A stretch of DNA of 19,984 nt, from positions 1-19,984 of the forward strand of contig JAKSOY010000062.1 in NCBI GenBank assembly GCA_024405255.1. The letters are read 5' to 3'. Numbering within the stretch: position 1 is the stretch's first letter; each line of letters begins with the position of its first letter. Both the position numbers and the translations under genes were made by a program. This stretch comes from Kiritimatiellia bacterium. GTDB lineage: Bacteria > Verrucomicrobiota > Kiritimatiellia > RFP12 > UBA1067. A model generated the notes under the pieces. That model saw only the letters and a list, made by a program, of their open reading frames with translations, was not told the DNA's origin and ran no database searches. Below, piece by piece: positions 1-7,361 of the stretch.

Positions 1-30
1 CGACCGACGCGAGAAACGCTGCAAGCGCAC
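1..30 (-). CDS. Possible start of a further leftward gene (partial, runs off the window)
   Basis: Reading leftward from a GTG at 30-28 there are ten open codons to the window edge, giving VRLQRFSRRS with the initiator read as Met. A purine-rich GGGGAAAGGG lies about six bases upstream, 31-60 being the only gap after the methyltransferase stop. This would make it the next gene in a methyltransferase operon. Only ten codons are visible, so this could equally be non-coding; no function can be given. Confidence 0.25.
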   Translation of the reverse strand, partial: MRLQRFSRRS

Positions 31-60
31 GACCGACCCTTTCCCCGTCGTCGCGGCCGT

Positions 61-1071
61 CTACTCGACCTTGACCGCACTGAGGATCCAGTGCGGCATC
101 GGCGGCGGCACCGGATGCGCATCCGCAGGATCGAATCCCGTTTCCGCAAGCCAGCTCTTGAGTTCTTCGTCGGAGAAGACCCACCCGTTCTGCGTGGTGA
201 GCGCCATGTTGACGGCGAAAAGCGCGCTGAAGGCCGGCGCCGTGTGCGTGCGGTCTGTCATCATGTCGAGAATGAAGATGCGCCCGCCCGGCTTGAGCGC
301 CCGGTTCGCCCGCGCCAGAATGTCGCGGATCTGGTCCGGCGATTCCTGATGAAGCGCCCCGAAGATCGTCACGGCATCGTACGCGCCCGCCTCGTATTCG
401 TCCGTATGGTAGTCGCCCGCCCGGCACTCGATGCGCGCGGACAACCCCGCCGCCGCCACGCACTCGGCCGCAACCGCGCTCACCGCCGGCACGTCGACCG
501 TCACGACCGACAAGTCCGGATTCGCCTGGGCGATGAGTTCAGCGTATGTACCCGGACCGCCCGCGAGATCGAGCAGACGCGTACATCCCGAGAAGTCGAG
601 CAGCGGCACCACGCCGCGGCCGATCGCCAACGCCCGACCGCGCATCGAGAGCGCGAAACGGCGCGTCCGCTCGGGATCGTCGCCCAAATGCACCTGCGGC
701 GGCTCCACAGGGGCACCCGTCCGCACGAGATCGGCCAGACGGCCCCACAGCGGATAGACGTCCTGATTGTAGCGAACCGCCTTCGAAAGATCCGCCGGAC
801 CGCCCGGTACGAGCGCGGCCTTGCCGGCGGACGTGTTGAAATACGTGGCCTCTTCCTTGCCGAGCAGTCCCTCCGCCACACAGGCATCGAGCAACAGGCG
901 CAAACCGCGGGGCGAGACGCCCAGCTCTTCGGCGAGCGGATAGAGCTCCGCCGCGTTTCCCGCCTCGGCAATGGCCTTGAACACACCAAGGTCCAACGCC
1001 GCAAACAACACCGCGCTGCCGTAGAAGGCACTCGCGAGGTCGACAATTTCTGATATCGATTTTTCGCTCAT
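61..1071 (-). CDS. SAM-dependent O-methyltransferase (dimerisation domain + Methyltransf_2 type)
   Basis: A 336-residue class I methyltransferase of the COMT/acetylserotonin-methyltransferase kind, expected to move a methyl group from S-adenosylmethionine to a hydroxyl of a small molecule in the cytoplasm. Residues 1-100 form a winged-helix dimerisation region (ALDLGVF, LAEELGVSPRGLRLLLDAC). The SAM-binding motif I is LDLAGGPG at 167-174, the acidic end of strand 2 is VDVP at 192-195, and GALHQ at 238-242 sits where family members carry the catalytic His. KPGGRIFILD at 260-269 is the conserved post-motif. I chose the ATG at 1071 because homology-like sequence begins there; the longer open frame upstream is basic, low-quality sequence and runs into the tilS promoter. 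No Shine-Dalgarno sequence precedes this ATG, and the -10 box is only six bases away, suggesting a leaderless mRNA. Substrate unknown. Confidence 0.88.
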   Translation of the reverse strand: MSEKSISEIVDLASAFYGSAVLFAALDLGVFKAIAEAGNAAELYPLAEELGVSPRGLRLLLDACVAEGLLGKEEATYFNTSAGKAALVPGGPADLSKAVRYNQDVYPLWGRLADLVRTGAPVEPPQVHLGDDPERTRRFALSMRGRALAIGRGVVPLLDFSGCTRLLDLAGGPGTYAELIAQANPDLSVVTVDVPAVSAVAAECVAAAGLSARIECRAGDYHTDEYEAGAYDAVTIFGALHQESPDQIRDILARANRALKPGGRIFILDMMTDRTHTAPAFSALFAVNMALTTQNGWVFSDEELKSWLAETGFDPADAHPVPPPMPHWILSAVKVE

Positions 1072-1077
1072 GCCCAC

Positions 1078-1086
1078 ATTATACCA
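1078..1086 (-). promoter_or_regulatory. Extended -10 promoter of the methyltransferase gene
   Basis: On the minus strand TGGTATAAT is a perfect -10 hexamer (1083-1078) with the TGn extension. No good -35 is seen at 16-18 bp, which is usual for extended -10 promoters. Transcription would start about 1071-1072, on the start codon itself. Confidence 0.65.
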
Positions 1087-1104
1087 AAAAGAGGGGTTTG
1101 AAGG

Positions 1105-1133
1105 TTGACCGATGCGGGTAAAAAAGGTACAAT
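1105..1133 (+). promoter_or_regulatory. Sigma-70-type promoter of tilS
   Basis: TTGACC (1105-1110) and TACAAT (1128-1133) are separated by exactly 17 bp, five of six matches in each box. The expected start site is at about 1139-1141, coinciding with the ATG at 1140. The bases between the -10 box and the ATG are pyrimidine-rich with no Shine-Dalgarno sequence, so the message is probably leaderless. Confidence 0.75.
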
Positions 1134-1139
1134 TTCTCC

Positions 1140-2219
1140 ATGTCTCGTTCCTTTGCCAGTTCCGTTCGTACACGTCGCCGAATCGGTCTCGCCGTTTCGG
1201 GCGGTGCCGATTCGACGGCGTTGCTTGTGCTGCTGGCGGACCTGCAGCAGACGCTTCAGTTCGATGCCGTCGTCTTGCATGTCGACCACGGGCTTCGTCC
1301 CGACTCGGCGGACGACGCCGCATTCGTCCGTGCGCTCGCCGCCCGCTACGGACTTCCCTTCTCTGCCACGCGCGTCAAGATCATCCGCCGCCCGCGCGAG
1401 TCGATCGAAATGGCCGCGCGCCGCGAGCGCCTCGCGTTCTTCGAACGGATGACGCACGAGCTCGCGCTGGACGCCATCGCCACCGGCCACCATGCGGACG
1501 ATGTCGCGGAGACTTTTCTGCTGCGCCTCGCGCGCGGGTCGGGTCCGGAGGGTCTCGCCGGACTCAAACGCATTTCCCACGTCGGGCCGATCACCTTCAT
1601 TCGTCCCCTGCTGGACATCCCCAGCGCCACCTTGCGTGCCTTTCTACGGGCACGCGGTCTCACCTGGCGCGAGGACTCCACCAACACCGACACGTCCATC
1701 CCGCGCAACAATGTGCGCCATGTCGTCATCCCCTGGCTGCGCGACCATCTCGACCCGCATCTCACCGAACATCTCTGCAAGTCGGCCGCCATTCTGCGCG
1801 GCGATCTGACACGGGACGACGAGACGGACGACGCCCCTGTCTGCACGGTGCCGACCTCGTTCACCCTCAACATCGAACCGGCCACGGGGTTCTCCCGCCA
1901 GCCGACCGCGATCGGCACGTTGCCGGCGGTCTGCGAGCTTTCGCGTACCGCCCTGGGCGGACGTACCCTCGTGCTGCGTCCTTGGCAGGCGGGCGACCGT
2001 ATCGCCCCGACGGGCATGCACGGGAAGTCACGCAAGCTCCAAGACGTCTATGTCACGGCCAAAGTGCCGCCTGCCCTGCGCGCGGTCCTGCCGATTCTCG
2101 TCGATGCCGAGACGAATGAAACACTTTGGGTGCCCGGATACCGCGTGGCGGAATCCGTGGCCGTCGAATCTTCCACCGCGCCCAGCTGGCGCCTGACCTT
2201 GAAAGCCGATCCCGCATGA
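1140..2219 (+). CDS. tilS: tRNA(Ile)-lysidine synthase TilS
   Basis: TilS attaches lysine to the wobble C34 of tRNA-Ile(CAU) using ATP, changing its decoding from AUG to AUA; it is normally essential and cytoplasmic. The 359-residue product has the N-type ATP pyrophosphatase P-loop SGGADST at 20-26, HVDHGLRPDSADD at 46-58, the GHHADDVAET motif at 115-124, and the EDSTN (177-181) and RNNVR (188-192) motifs of the catalytic domain. The C-terminal domain is recognisable from RPWQAGDRI and GKSRKLQDV onward. Length is at the short end for the family, matching forms with a reduced middle domain. The stop codon overlaps the start of the following glycosyltransferase in an ATGA, so the two are translationally coupled. 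The start is fixed by the promoter directly upstream. Confidence 0.96.
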   Translation: MSRSFASSVRTRRRIGLAVSGGADSTALLVLLADLQQTLQFDAVVLHVDHGLRPDSADDAAFVRALAARYGLPFSATRVKIIRRPRESIEMAARRERLAFFERMTHELALDAIATGHHADDVAETFLLRLARGSGPEGLAGLKRISHVGPITFIRPLLDIPSATLRAFLRARGLTWREDSTNTDTSIPRNNVRHVVIPWLRDHLDPHLTEHLCKSAAILRGDLTRDDETDDAPVCTVPTSFTLNIEPATGFSRQPTAIGTLPAVCELSRTALGGRTLVLRPWQAGDRIAPTGMHGKSRKLQDVYVTAKVPPALRAVLPILVDAETNETLWVPGYRVAESVAVESSTAPSWRLTLKADPA

Positions 2220-3232
2220 AACTCTCCATCGTCATTCCCGTGCTGAATTCGGAACGCACGCTCGGTGCGTGTCTGGACGCCATTCGCGCCCAAGACTATC
2301 CGCGCAGCGACTATGAGATCGTCATCGCCGACGCCGGATCGTCCGACCGTACGCTCGACATCGCCCGCGCCGCCGGCGTAGATGACATCGTGCCGAATCC
2401 GCTCAAAACCGGCGAGGCCGGTAAAACGGCCGGCATCAAGGCGGCGCACGGTGAATTGATCGCGCTCGTCGATTCGGACAACCTTCTGCCCGATCCGACC
2501 TGGCTCGCGCGAATGCTCGCCCCCTTTTCGGATCCCGAGGTGCTCGCAACCGAACCGATCGAATACACGTCGCGTCCGCAGGACCCCGCGCTCACCCGCT
2601 ACTTCGCCCTGCTCGGCATGAACGATCCCATCTGCCTCTTCACCGGCAACTACGACCGGCGCTCGGCGATCACGGGACGCTGGACCGGCCTCACGCTCGA
2701 CACGGAGGACCGTGGCGACTGGCTGAAGCTTCGGCTCACGGGCACGGCCCTGCCGACGATCGGCGCCAACGGGTTCGTCTTCCGCCGGACGCTGCTTGAC
2801 GGCGCGAACTGGGACCCCTATCTGTTCGACATCGACATCCTCTACGATCGCATCCGCCGCAACGGCACCGTGGTCGTCGCCAAAGTGAAGACCGGCATTG
2901 TGCACCTCTACTGTGCACGACTGGCGGACTTCGCGCGCAAGCAGCAGCGCCGCATTCGCGACTTCCTCTTTTTCGCCCAGGAGAAGCAGCGGTCCTATCC
3001 GTGGGACCAGCAGCGCCGCATGGGCATCGTCCTCTTCTGCCTCGCCACGGCAACGGTTCTGCCGCTCGTCGTTCAGACGGTCCTCGGCTTCTGCCGCCGT
3101 CCGGACCGTGCGTGGCTCTACCACCTGCCCGTGTGCTGGGTGACGGCCGTGGTGTACGGACTCGGCACCCTGCGTAAAATCATGGGCGGCCGACAGGCAC
3201 CCGTCGACCGCTCAAACTGGCAGAAACGCTAG
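2216..3232 (+). CDS. Family 2 glycosyltransferase with C-terminal membrane segments
   Basis: A 338-residue inverting GT-A glycosyltransferase, predicted to transfer a sugar from a nucleotide-sugar at the cytoplasmic face of the membrane. The N-terminus KLSIVIPVLNSERTLGACL is the classic family 2 opening; ADAGSSDRT at 38-46 binds the nucleotide and VDSDN at 85-89 supplies the DxD metal-binding site. An R-x2-QRR cluster (241-246) may stand in for the QxxRW end of the active site. Two hydrophobic stretches (about 269-292 and 300-317) anchor the protein. I chose the ATG at 2216, which overlaps the tilS stop as ATGA; the longer frame upstream lies inside tilS. It probably makes an envelope glycolipid or polysaccharide, but the acceptor is not evident. 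The pairing with tilS is not functional in any way I know. Confidence 0.88.
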   Translation: MKLSIVIPVLNSERTLGACLDAIRAQDYPRSDYEIVIADAGSSDRTLDIARAAGVDDIVPNPLKTGEAGKTAGIKAAHGELIALVDSDNLLPDPTWLARMLAPFSDPEVLATEPIEYTSRPQDPALTRYFALLGMNDPICLFTGNYDRRSAITGRWTGLTLDTEDRGDWLKLRLTGTALPTIGANGFVFRRTLLDGANWDPYLFDIDILYDRIRRNGTVVVAKVKTGIVHLYCARLADFARKQQRRIRDFLFFAQEKQRSYPWDQQRRMGIVLFCLATATVLPLVVQTVLGFCRRPDRAWLYHLPVCWVTAVVYGLGTLRKIMGGRQAPVDRSNWQKR

Positions 3233-3262
3233 GGTGATCCAACCGATCGCACCGCGCGCGTC

Positions 3263-4462
3263 TTACTTTTTCCAGGATTTCATGTGCTGCTTGCGCCACT
3301 CCGCCGCCTTGCGACGCTGCTCGTCCGAAATGGGCGTCATCCGCACCCGCAGCCCCTGCATATCGTTCTGGAACCTCCGGAACATCAAGTTGATCAAGTA
3401 CAAGTGGTCCGGCACTTTGTCCGTCGGCATACTGGGCAGGGCGTAACGGCTCTTCGTGTACTTGTAGAGTCCTTTGCCAGTCCGCAGCTGGCCGGGTGAT
3501 TGACTCCCGTCGTTGAAGGCATCCCGGATCTTGATCATGCCTTTGAGGACTTTCTCCATCTCCCCGGCAACTTCGAGATCCAGCCGCTGGAGTGCGAGAA
3601 CGCGCGCATTCCCGCCCGCCCGTTCTGCAGCCAGCTTGACGGCCGTGCGGAACTTCTCAATATCCTCCTCCAGGAACTTCTTCGCCGCCGTCGTCCACGC
3701 CTCGCATTCCGCCGGCGGCAGTTCATCGCCGTGTGTCTTGACGGATCCCAGCTGATTTTCGAAGAGGGGATCCAGCCTCAGCCAATGCGAATTAGAATCG
3801 AAAGCGAAATAATTGAAAAACACCTCCTTTGGGATCTTGCAATAATCCAGGATGTCATACCACGTGGCGTGCGCATCAAGTCCTTTCTCCTTCTTGAAGG
3901 CTGGCGCTCCATTCGCGAGCTTGTACATCATCTCGTCGAAGATCCGCAGACCGGGAGACACCTGCGTCCCCACCTTGTTATAGAATTCAAGCTGGGCACG
4001 CATCTTCGCCGGCCTGTTGAACAGGACGCCCTGTGACTTTTGCAGTAAGACGACAAGTCGCGTACGAACCTGTCCGTCCTCCATATAGCGCATCAAGGCC
4101 TTGAAGTCGTTCTGCGCCCGGAAATCCTTGTCTGAGCCAATGGCGAAACGCGGCGAGAGACCGTGCAGCGGATCGGCCGCTAGGAAGGAAATGTTCTGTG
4201 CCATGGCCGACTTCTGATCCGCGAGCGGCTTCGCGAAGAACCGCTCCTTCTTCATCCGTTCACGAAGTGTCGTCTCGGCCAGGAAGAGCTTGTCCACCGT
4301 GTCGGCGGAAATCAGCGCCACGCCGTCATCCGGGTCAAACGGCGAGACGACGACCTTTTTTGCATCCACCTTCGACCTCGAATGCGAACGGCGATGCTCC
4401 TGCGCGTCCACACCGAGAACCACGAGCGCGGCCAGACTCCAAAGGACAATTTTCCGATTCAT
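3263..4462 (-). CDS. Secreted protein of unknown function (Sec signal peptide)
   Basis: I do not recognise this 399-residue protein. It opens with a Sec signal peptide (NRK, then a hydrophobic core SLAALVVLGV) and a likely cut in VDA-Q near residue 20, so the mature protein should be periplasmic or outside. The mature start is basic (RRSHSRSK). The rest is mostly helical and charged, with LEEDIEKFRTAVKLAAERA in the middle and a highly basic C-terminus (EWRKQHMKSWKK). No Cys lipobox, no clear enzyme motif. The start at 4462 has AAGG about eight bases upstream. It follows the 4495-5952 gene by 32 bp with no terminator, and the two signal peptides end alike (GVDA-Q and GVHA-Q), which points to a shared operon and compartment. 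It converges with the glycosyltransferase gene with only 30 bp between. Confidence 0.75.
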   Translation of the reverse strand: MNRKIVLWSLAALVVLGVDAQEHRRSHSRSKVDAKKVVVSPFDPDDGVALISADTVDKLFLAETTLRERMKKERFFAKPLADQKSAMAQNISFLAADPLHGLSPRFAIGSDKDFRAQNDFKALMRYMEDGQVRTRLVVLLQKSQGVLFNRPAKMRAQLEFYNKVGTQVSPGLRIFDEMMYKLANGAPAFKKEKGLDAHATWYDILDYCKIPKEVFFNYFAFDSNSHWLRLDPLFENQLGSVKTHGDELPPAECEAWTTAAKKFLEEDIEKFRTAVKLAAERAGGNARVLALQRLDLEVAGEMEKVLKGMIKIRDAFNDGSQSPGQLRTGKGLYKYTKSRYALPSMPTDKVPDHLYLINLMFRRFQNDMQGLRVRMTPISDEQRRKAAEWRKQHMKSWKK

Positions 4463-4494
4463 AATAAGACCTTTCTCAAGAGATGATCACGACC

Positions 4495-5952
4495 TCAGAA
4501 CCGCGGCGCGTAGTCTTCGACATACCAGCGGCCATTTCCCCAGCGTACGAGCTTATGCGGATGCGGGGAACCCAGCTGCTTCCCGTTCTCGTCGATTGCC
4601 GTGGTCTCGACGATCGCCCAGTCCTGGCGCACGCCATTCGCTTTCTCGAACTTGGCTTTCTCGTCTTCGTCCAGGAAGAAGTCGTTATGGCTATCGTTCC
4701 GGTCGAACCCCTTGGCGACGACGATCTTGGCCTTGCCGATCTTCACATGCACATACTCGCCGTGGAAGCGTTCCTGATGGAGTTCCCAGTGGTATTTGAT
4801 GTCCGAAAAGGCCGTCGGCTCACGCGGACGAAGGTTTTTCGTTCCCGGCACAAACGGACTGTTGAAGCCTTCGCGGCGACGCTTGTCGATGCAGTCGAAG
4901 TAAAGCCAGAAGTTCTTTTCCTTGATGGCCGTCACAAAGCAGTTCATCAGCTCCTCGGGCGTGGCGTTCGGCGGAATTTCCTTGATCGTATACCAGCCCT
5001 CCTTGACCTTCGCAACCTTGTCCTCGGCGACATAGCGGCCCGAACTCGGCGCCTCGGCGTCGAAGTAGGAAACCAGACACCCCGGCACCATCAGCGCGAT
5101 CGGTTCGACGACCCAGCCGAACTCGAAGTTGCCGACGGTGGACTTCATGCCGTTCGGATTCTCCGCCGTCACGCCCGTGATGCGCCCGAGCACCGTCCAT
5201 TGATGGACCTCGAGCATCGAACTGTCGGCCTCGTTGCGATAGCGCTTGGCGGCCTCGTAGGGCCCCAGCCAATGACGTCCGTTGAGCTTCACGAAGTAGT
5301 AGCCTTCCGACGGCTTGCCGCACGAAATGTATTCGCCCGATCCGCCATAGAACTGGTTGGCGGGATACGCGACCGAATCAAGCACCACCAGCTTGCCCTT
5401 GAGGGCCTCGAGCGGAACCTCGGCGACATCCGGCGCCGGCCAGGTTCGAGCAAGGACATTCGTCCCCGCGGATGCGAGAAGCGATTTCCAATAGTCTTCG
5501 GACTCCTTCCACACCATCTTGCGCAAATCGTCTTCGTTGCGCTTGTACTGCGTCCAGGCGGGATCGACTTCGTCCTCGATCCGTCCGAGGCTGAGCTTGA
5601 GCGCCTTCTTCGCGCGGGCGAACAACGCCTGCACGCGCGGATCGTCCGGGGCGTCCTCCACGAGCGACTTCACGCGGTCGAGGGCGTCGGTCTTGTAATG
5701 CCACATCACCTTCTCGCCCCCGCGCTGACGTGCGACTTCCTTCTCGAAATCCACCAGACAATAGTCCGCACGCTTGATCCGATCGTCAAGCTTCTGTTTC
5801 GCCGGAATGCCCACCTGCGGCCGATAGGACGGACCGAAAGCCGAAGGTTTCACCGCCGGCTGCTGGTACTGATTGCCATATTGCGCATGAACGCCCAAGG
5901 CGATTACGGCAAGCGCTAACGTCACCCGAAATTTCCGATTCTCGCAAAACAT
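4495..5952 (-). CDS. Secreted protein of unknown function, first gene of a pair
   Basis: A 485-residue protein I cannot assign to a family. It has a Sec signal peptide (basic NRKFR, core VTLALAVIALGV) with a likely cut at HA-Q, then a Gln/Tyr/Pro-rich linker and a charged helical stretch to about residue 140. The region of about 190-320 is rich in Trp, Gly and aromatic residues and looks beta-rich; the C-terminal 100 residues (ending NGRWYVEDYAPRF) resemble in style a small cone-shaped NTF2/DUF-type extracytoplasmic domain, though this is only an impression. The ATG at 5952 has GGAGG eight bases upstream. Its extended -10 promoter lies at 5982-5989. The next gene downstream, 32 bp away, is also secreted, so they probably work together in the envelope. 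Confidence 0.75.
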   Translation of the reverse strand: MFCENRKFRVTLALAVIALGVHAQYGNQYQQPAVKPSAFGPSYRPQVGIPAKQKLDDRIKRADYCLVDFEKEVARQRGGEKVMWHYKTDALDRVKSLVEDAPDDPRVQALFARAKKALKLSLGRIEDEVDPAWTQYKRNEDDLRKMVWKESEDYWKSLLASAGTNVLARTWPAPDVAEVPLEALKGKLVVLDSVAYPANQFYGGSGEYISCGKPSEGYYFVKLNGRHWLGPYEAAKRYRNEADSSMLEVHQWTVLGRITGVTAENPNGMKSTVGNFEFGWVVEPIALMVPGCLVSYFDAEAPSSGRYVAEDKVAKVKEGWYTIKEIPPNATPEELMNCFVTAIKEKNFWLYFDCIDKRRREGFNSPFVPGTKNLRPREPTAFSDIKYHWELHQERFHGEYVHVKIGKAKIVVAKGFDRNDSHNDFFLDEDEKAKFEKANGVRQDWAIVETTAIDENGKQLGSPHPHKLVRWGNGRWYVEDYAPRF

Positions 5953-5981
5953 TATACAAACCTCCCTCTCTTTCCGCGAAC

Positions 5982-6011
5982 ATTATAGCAAAAATAGACG
6001 TTCGGCGGGAA
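5982..6011 (-). promoter_or_regulatory. Extended -10 promoter of the secreted-protein pair
   Basis: TGCTATAAT on the minus strand carries a perfect -10 (5987-5982) with TGn extension; a weak -35 TTCCCG lies 18 bp upstream (6011-6006). The leader would be about 23 bases and carries the GGAGG site used by the gene at 5952. Confidence 0.65.
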
Positions 6012-6112
6012 TCATAAAATCAAGCGCATGATCCAACCGAATGCCGGGTGCCAGTTCACCCTCGTATACAAGGACCGTGCGAACCGACTTCGACGAGGCT
6101 AGGCCACCTCAA

Positions 6113-6154
6113 TTTGGGCACGAAATCAACTGATTAAGTCATTTCGTGCCCAAA
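6113..6154. repeat. Perfect 14-bp inverted repeat with 14-base loop
   Basis: TTTGGGCACGAAAT at 6113-6126 is exactly complementary to 6141-6154. No T-run follows on either strand, so it is not a standard intrinsic terminator. It sits in the gap between the DUF4340 operon terminator and the promoter of the secreted pair. The rest of the gap 5988-6112 shows no convincing gene. It could be a tandem RNA hairpin, an operator or the scar of a small element. Confidence 0.8.
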
Positions 6155-6159
6155 CGAAA

Positions 6160-6203
6160 AACGCCCAAGGACCGGACCCTACGCGGGCGTATCCTTGGGC
6201 GTT
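6160..6203 (-). terminator. Rho-independent terminator of the ABC/Gld-type operon
   Basis: A perfect 12-bp stem (6192-6203 with 6160-6171, sequence TCCTTGGGCGTT) is followed on the minus strand by TTTCG, making a GGGCGTTTTTCG end. It begins 23 bases after the stop codon of the DUF4340 gene. Confidence 0.9.
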
Positions 6204-6226
6204 ATTGATTGACGGAAAGAATTCCG

Positions 6227-7339
6227 TTACTTCTTTGCGGGCGCGGGAGCAGGCTTTGCTACCGCTTCCTTCTTAACAGGGGCGGGAGCCGGAGCAGCGG
6301 GTTTCGCCTCTTCCTTCTTCGGCTCTTCCTTCGCCTTCACGAGGTCCTTGCGGGTCTTCGCAAAGTTGTCGGCGCTGTAGGAGGCGATCGAGTAGGTCCA
6401 CTTGCCAACCGTCTCGTTGAAGTCCTTGGCGGCCTTCTCGAGCTTGGCATTCTCGACCTTGTTCGTACCCGACGGCGTGAACGCGGCGCTGACCTTGAAC
6501 CAGCGGTCGGATCCCGTCGCGTTGCCGGTCTTTGCCGTGTAGACGGTGCCGTTCTTCAGCGTGGCCGTGTAGACCGCGCCCGTCGCGAAACCGAGTTCCG
6601 CTTCGGTGAGCTTCGGATCGGCAATGCCCGTCAGGTTGAGGTAGCTGAGCGCCGAGTCGAGCGAGTAGGTCTTGGAGGTGTCGATTTCCTCCTTCGGACC
6701 CAACCCCTCAAGCGTCCACGCGCCGTCCTTGCGGGCGAGCTTGACGCTCTCCTTGCCCTTCGTGAACGCGACGGACACGACATCGGCCGCCGTCACCTTG
6801 CAGATGCTCGTATCGACCCACTTCTTCGGATCGCCGTCGAACGCATCGAGCGGATCCTTCACGAGCACGGCCTTGCCCTCGAAGAGCACATAGCGTCCGT
6901 CCGGATAGCTGCCGCCGCCGAACTGCGCCATCTGCCCTTTCGGCTTCGCATTGTGCGTGCCGCCAAGCTGCACGGACGCCACGGACTTGCCCGCCGCGTT
7001 CTTGAGCTCGACCACGGCCGGCTTGTCGATCTTCGTGCCCGTCGCCACCTGACCCACCTTGAGGTCCTGCAGCTTCAGGAGGTTCTCGCGGATCTTCGTG
7101 ATGTCCGCCGGATAGCCGAACAGCGATTCGACCTTCCAGCCCTTCTCCGAAGCCGCCAGCGTGACCTTCTTCTCGCCGCCGATTTCAAGCCGCGTGACAT
7201 CCGCCGCTTCGAATGCCGGCACGATCTTCTTGCCCACAAGGCTCGGCGCCTTCATCTTCTTACCGGCGGAAGTATAATACGCGGCACCGCCCAGGACGCC
7301 AGCCACCACCACCAGAACACACAGATTCTTCGTCGTCAT
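6227..7339 (-). CDS. DUF4340 domain protein, membrane-anchored, partner of the GldFG-type exporter
   Basis: A 370-residue protein with one N-terminal membrane segment (about 5-24) that anchors a large extracytoplasmic part. The pattern of a short strand with VTRLEIGG, then GWKVESLFGYPADITKIRENLLKLQDLKVGQ (about 45-110) and the later RKDGAWTLEG repeat is that of the DUF4340 family, which is commonly found right after GldG-type genes. The role is unknown; it is presumed to assist the transporter. The last 35 residues are a Lys/Ala/Pro-rich tail (KEEPKKEE, APAPAPVKK) likely to be disordered and to touch peptidoglycan or the membrane surface. It starts 22 bp after the GldG-type gene with AAAGGA upstream, and is the last gene of the operon before the terminator at 6160-6203. 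Confidence 0.82.
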   Translation of the reverse strand: MTTKNLCVLVVVAGVLGGAAYYTSAGKKMKAPSLVGKKIVPAFEAADVTRLEIGGEKKVTLAASEKGWKVESLFGYPADITKIRENLLKLQDLKVGQVATGTKIDKPAVVELKNAAGKSVASVQLGGTHNAKPKGQMAQFGGGSYPDGRYVLFEGKAVLVKDPLDAFDGDPKKWVDTSICKVTAADVVSVAFTKGKESVKLARKDGAWTLEGLGPKEEIDTSKTYSLDSALSYLNLTGIADPKLTEAELGFATGAVYTATLKNGTVYTAKTGNATGSDRWFKVSAAFTPSGTNKVENAKLEKAAKDFNETVGKWTYSIASYSADNFAKTRKDLVKAKEEPKKEEAKPAAPAPAPVKKEAVAKPAPAPAKK

Positions 7340-7361
7340 ATCAAATCAGATCCTTTCACGA

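Noticed and set aside
91..1053. Long plus-strand frame opposite the methyltransferase
   Set aside because: Arg/His-rich translation with no domain; an effect of GC-rich codon use in the real gene on the other strand.
1112..2119. Second long frame overlapping tilS on the same strand
   Set aside because: Arg/Ala/Pro-rich, no motif, starts inside the tilS promoter; tilS has all its family motifs.
4483..5919. 478-codon plus-strand frame opposite the secreted protein gene
   Set aside because: Mirror of a coding region; the minus frame has signal peptide, ribosome-binding site and promoter.
6028..6102. 24-codon plus-strand frame starting MIQPNAGC in the intergenic gap
   Set aside because: No ribosome-binding site or clear promoter, too short to judge; the matching MIQP at 3234 comes from a 12-base word (TGATCCAACCGA) that can recur by chance in 20 kb.
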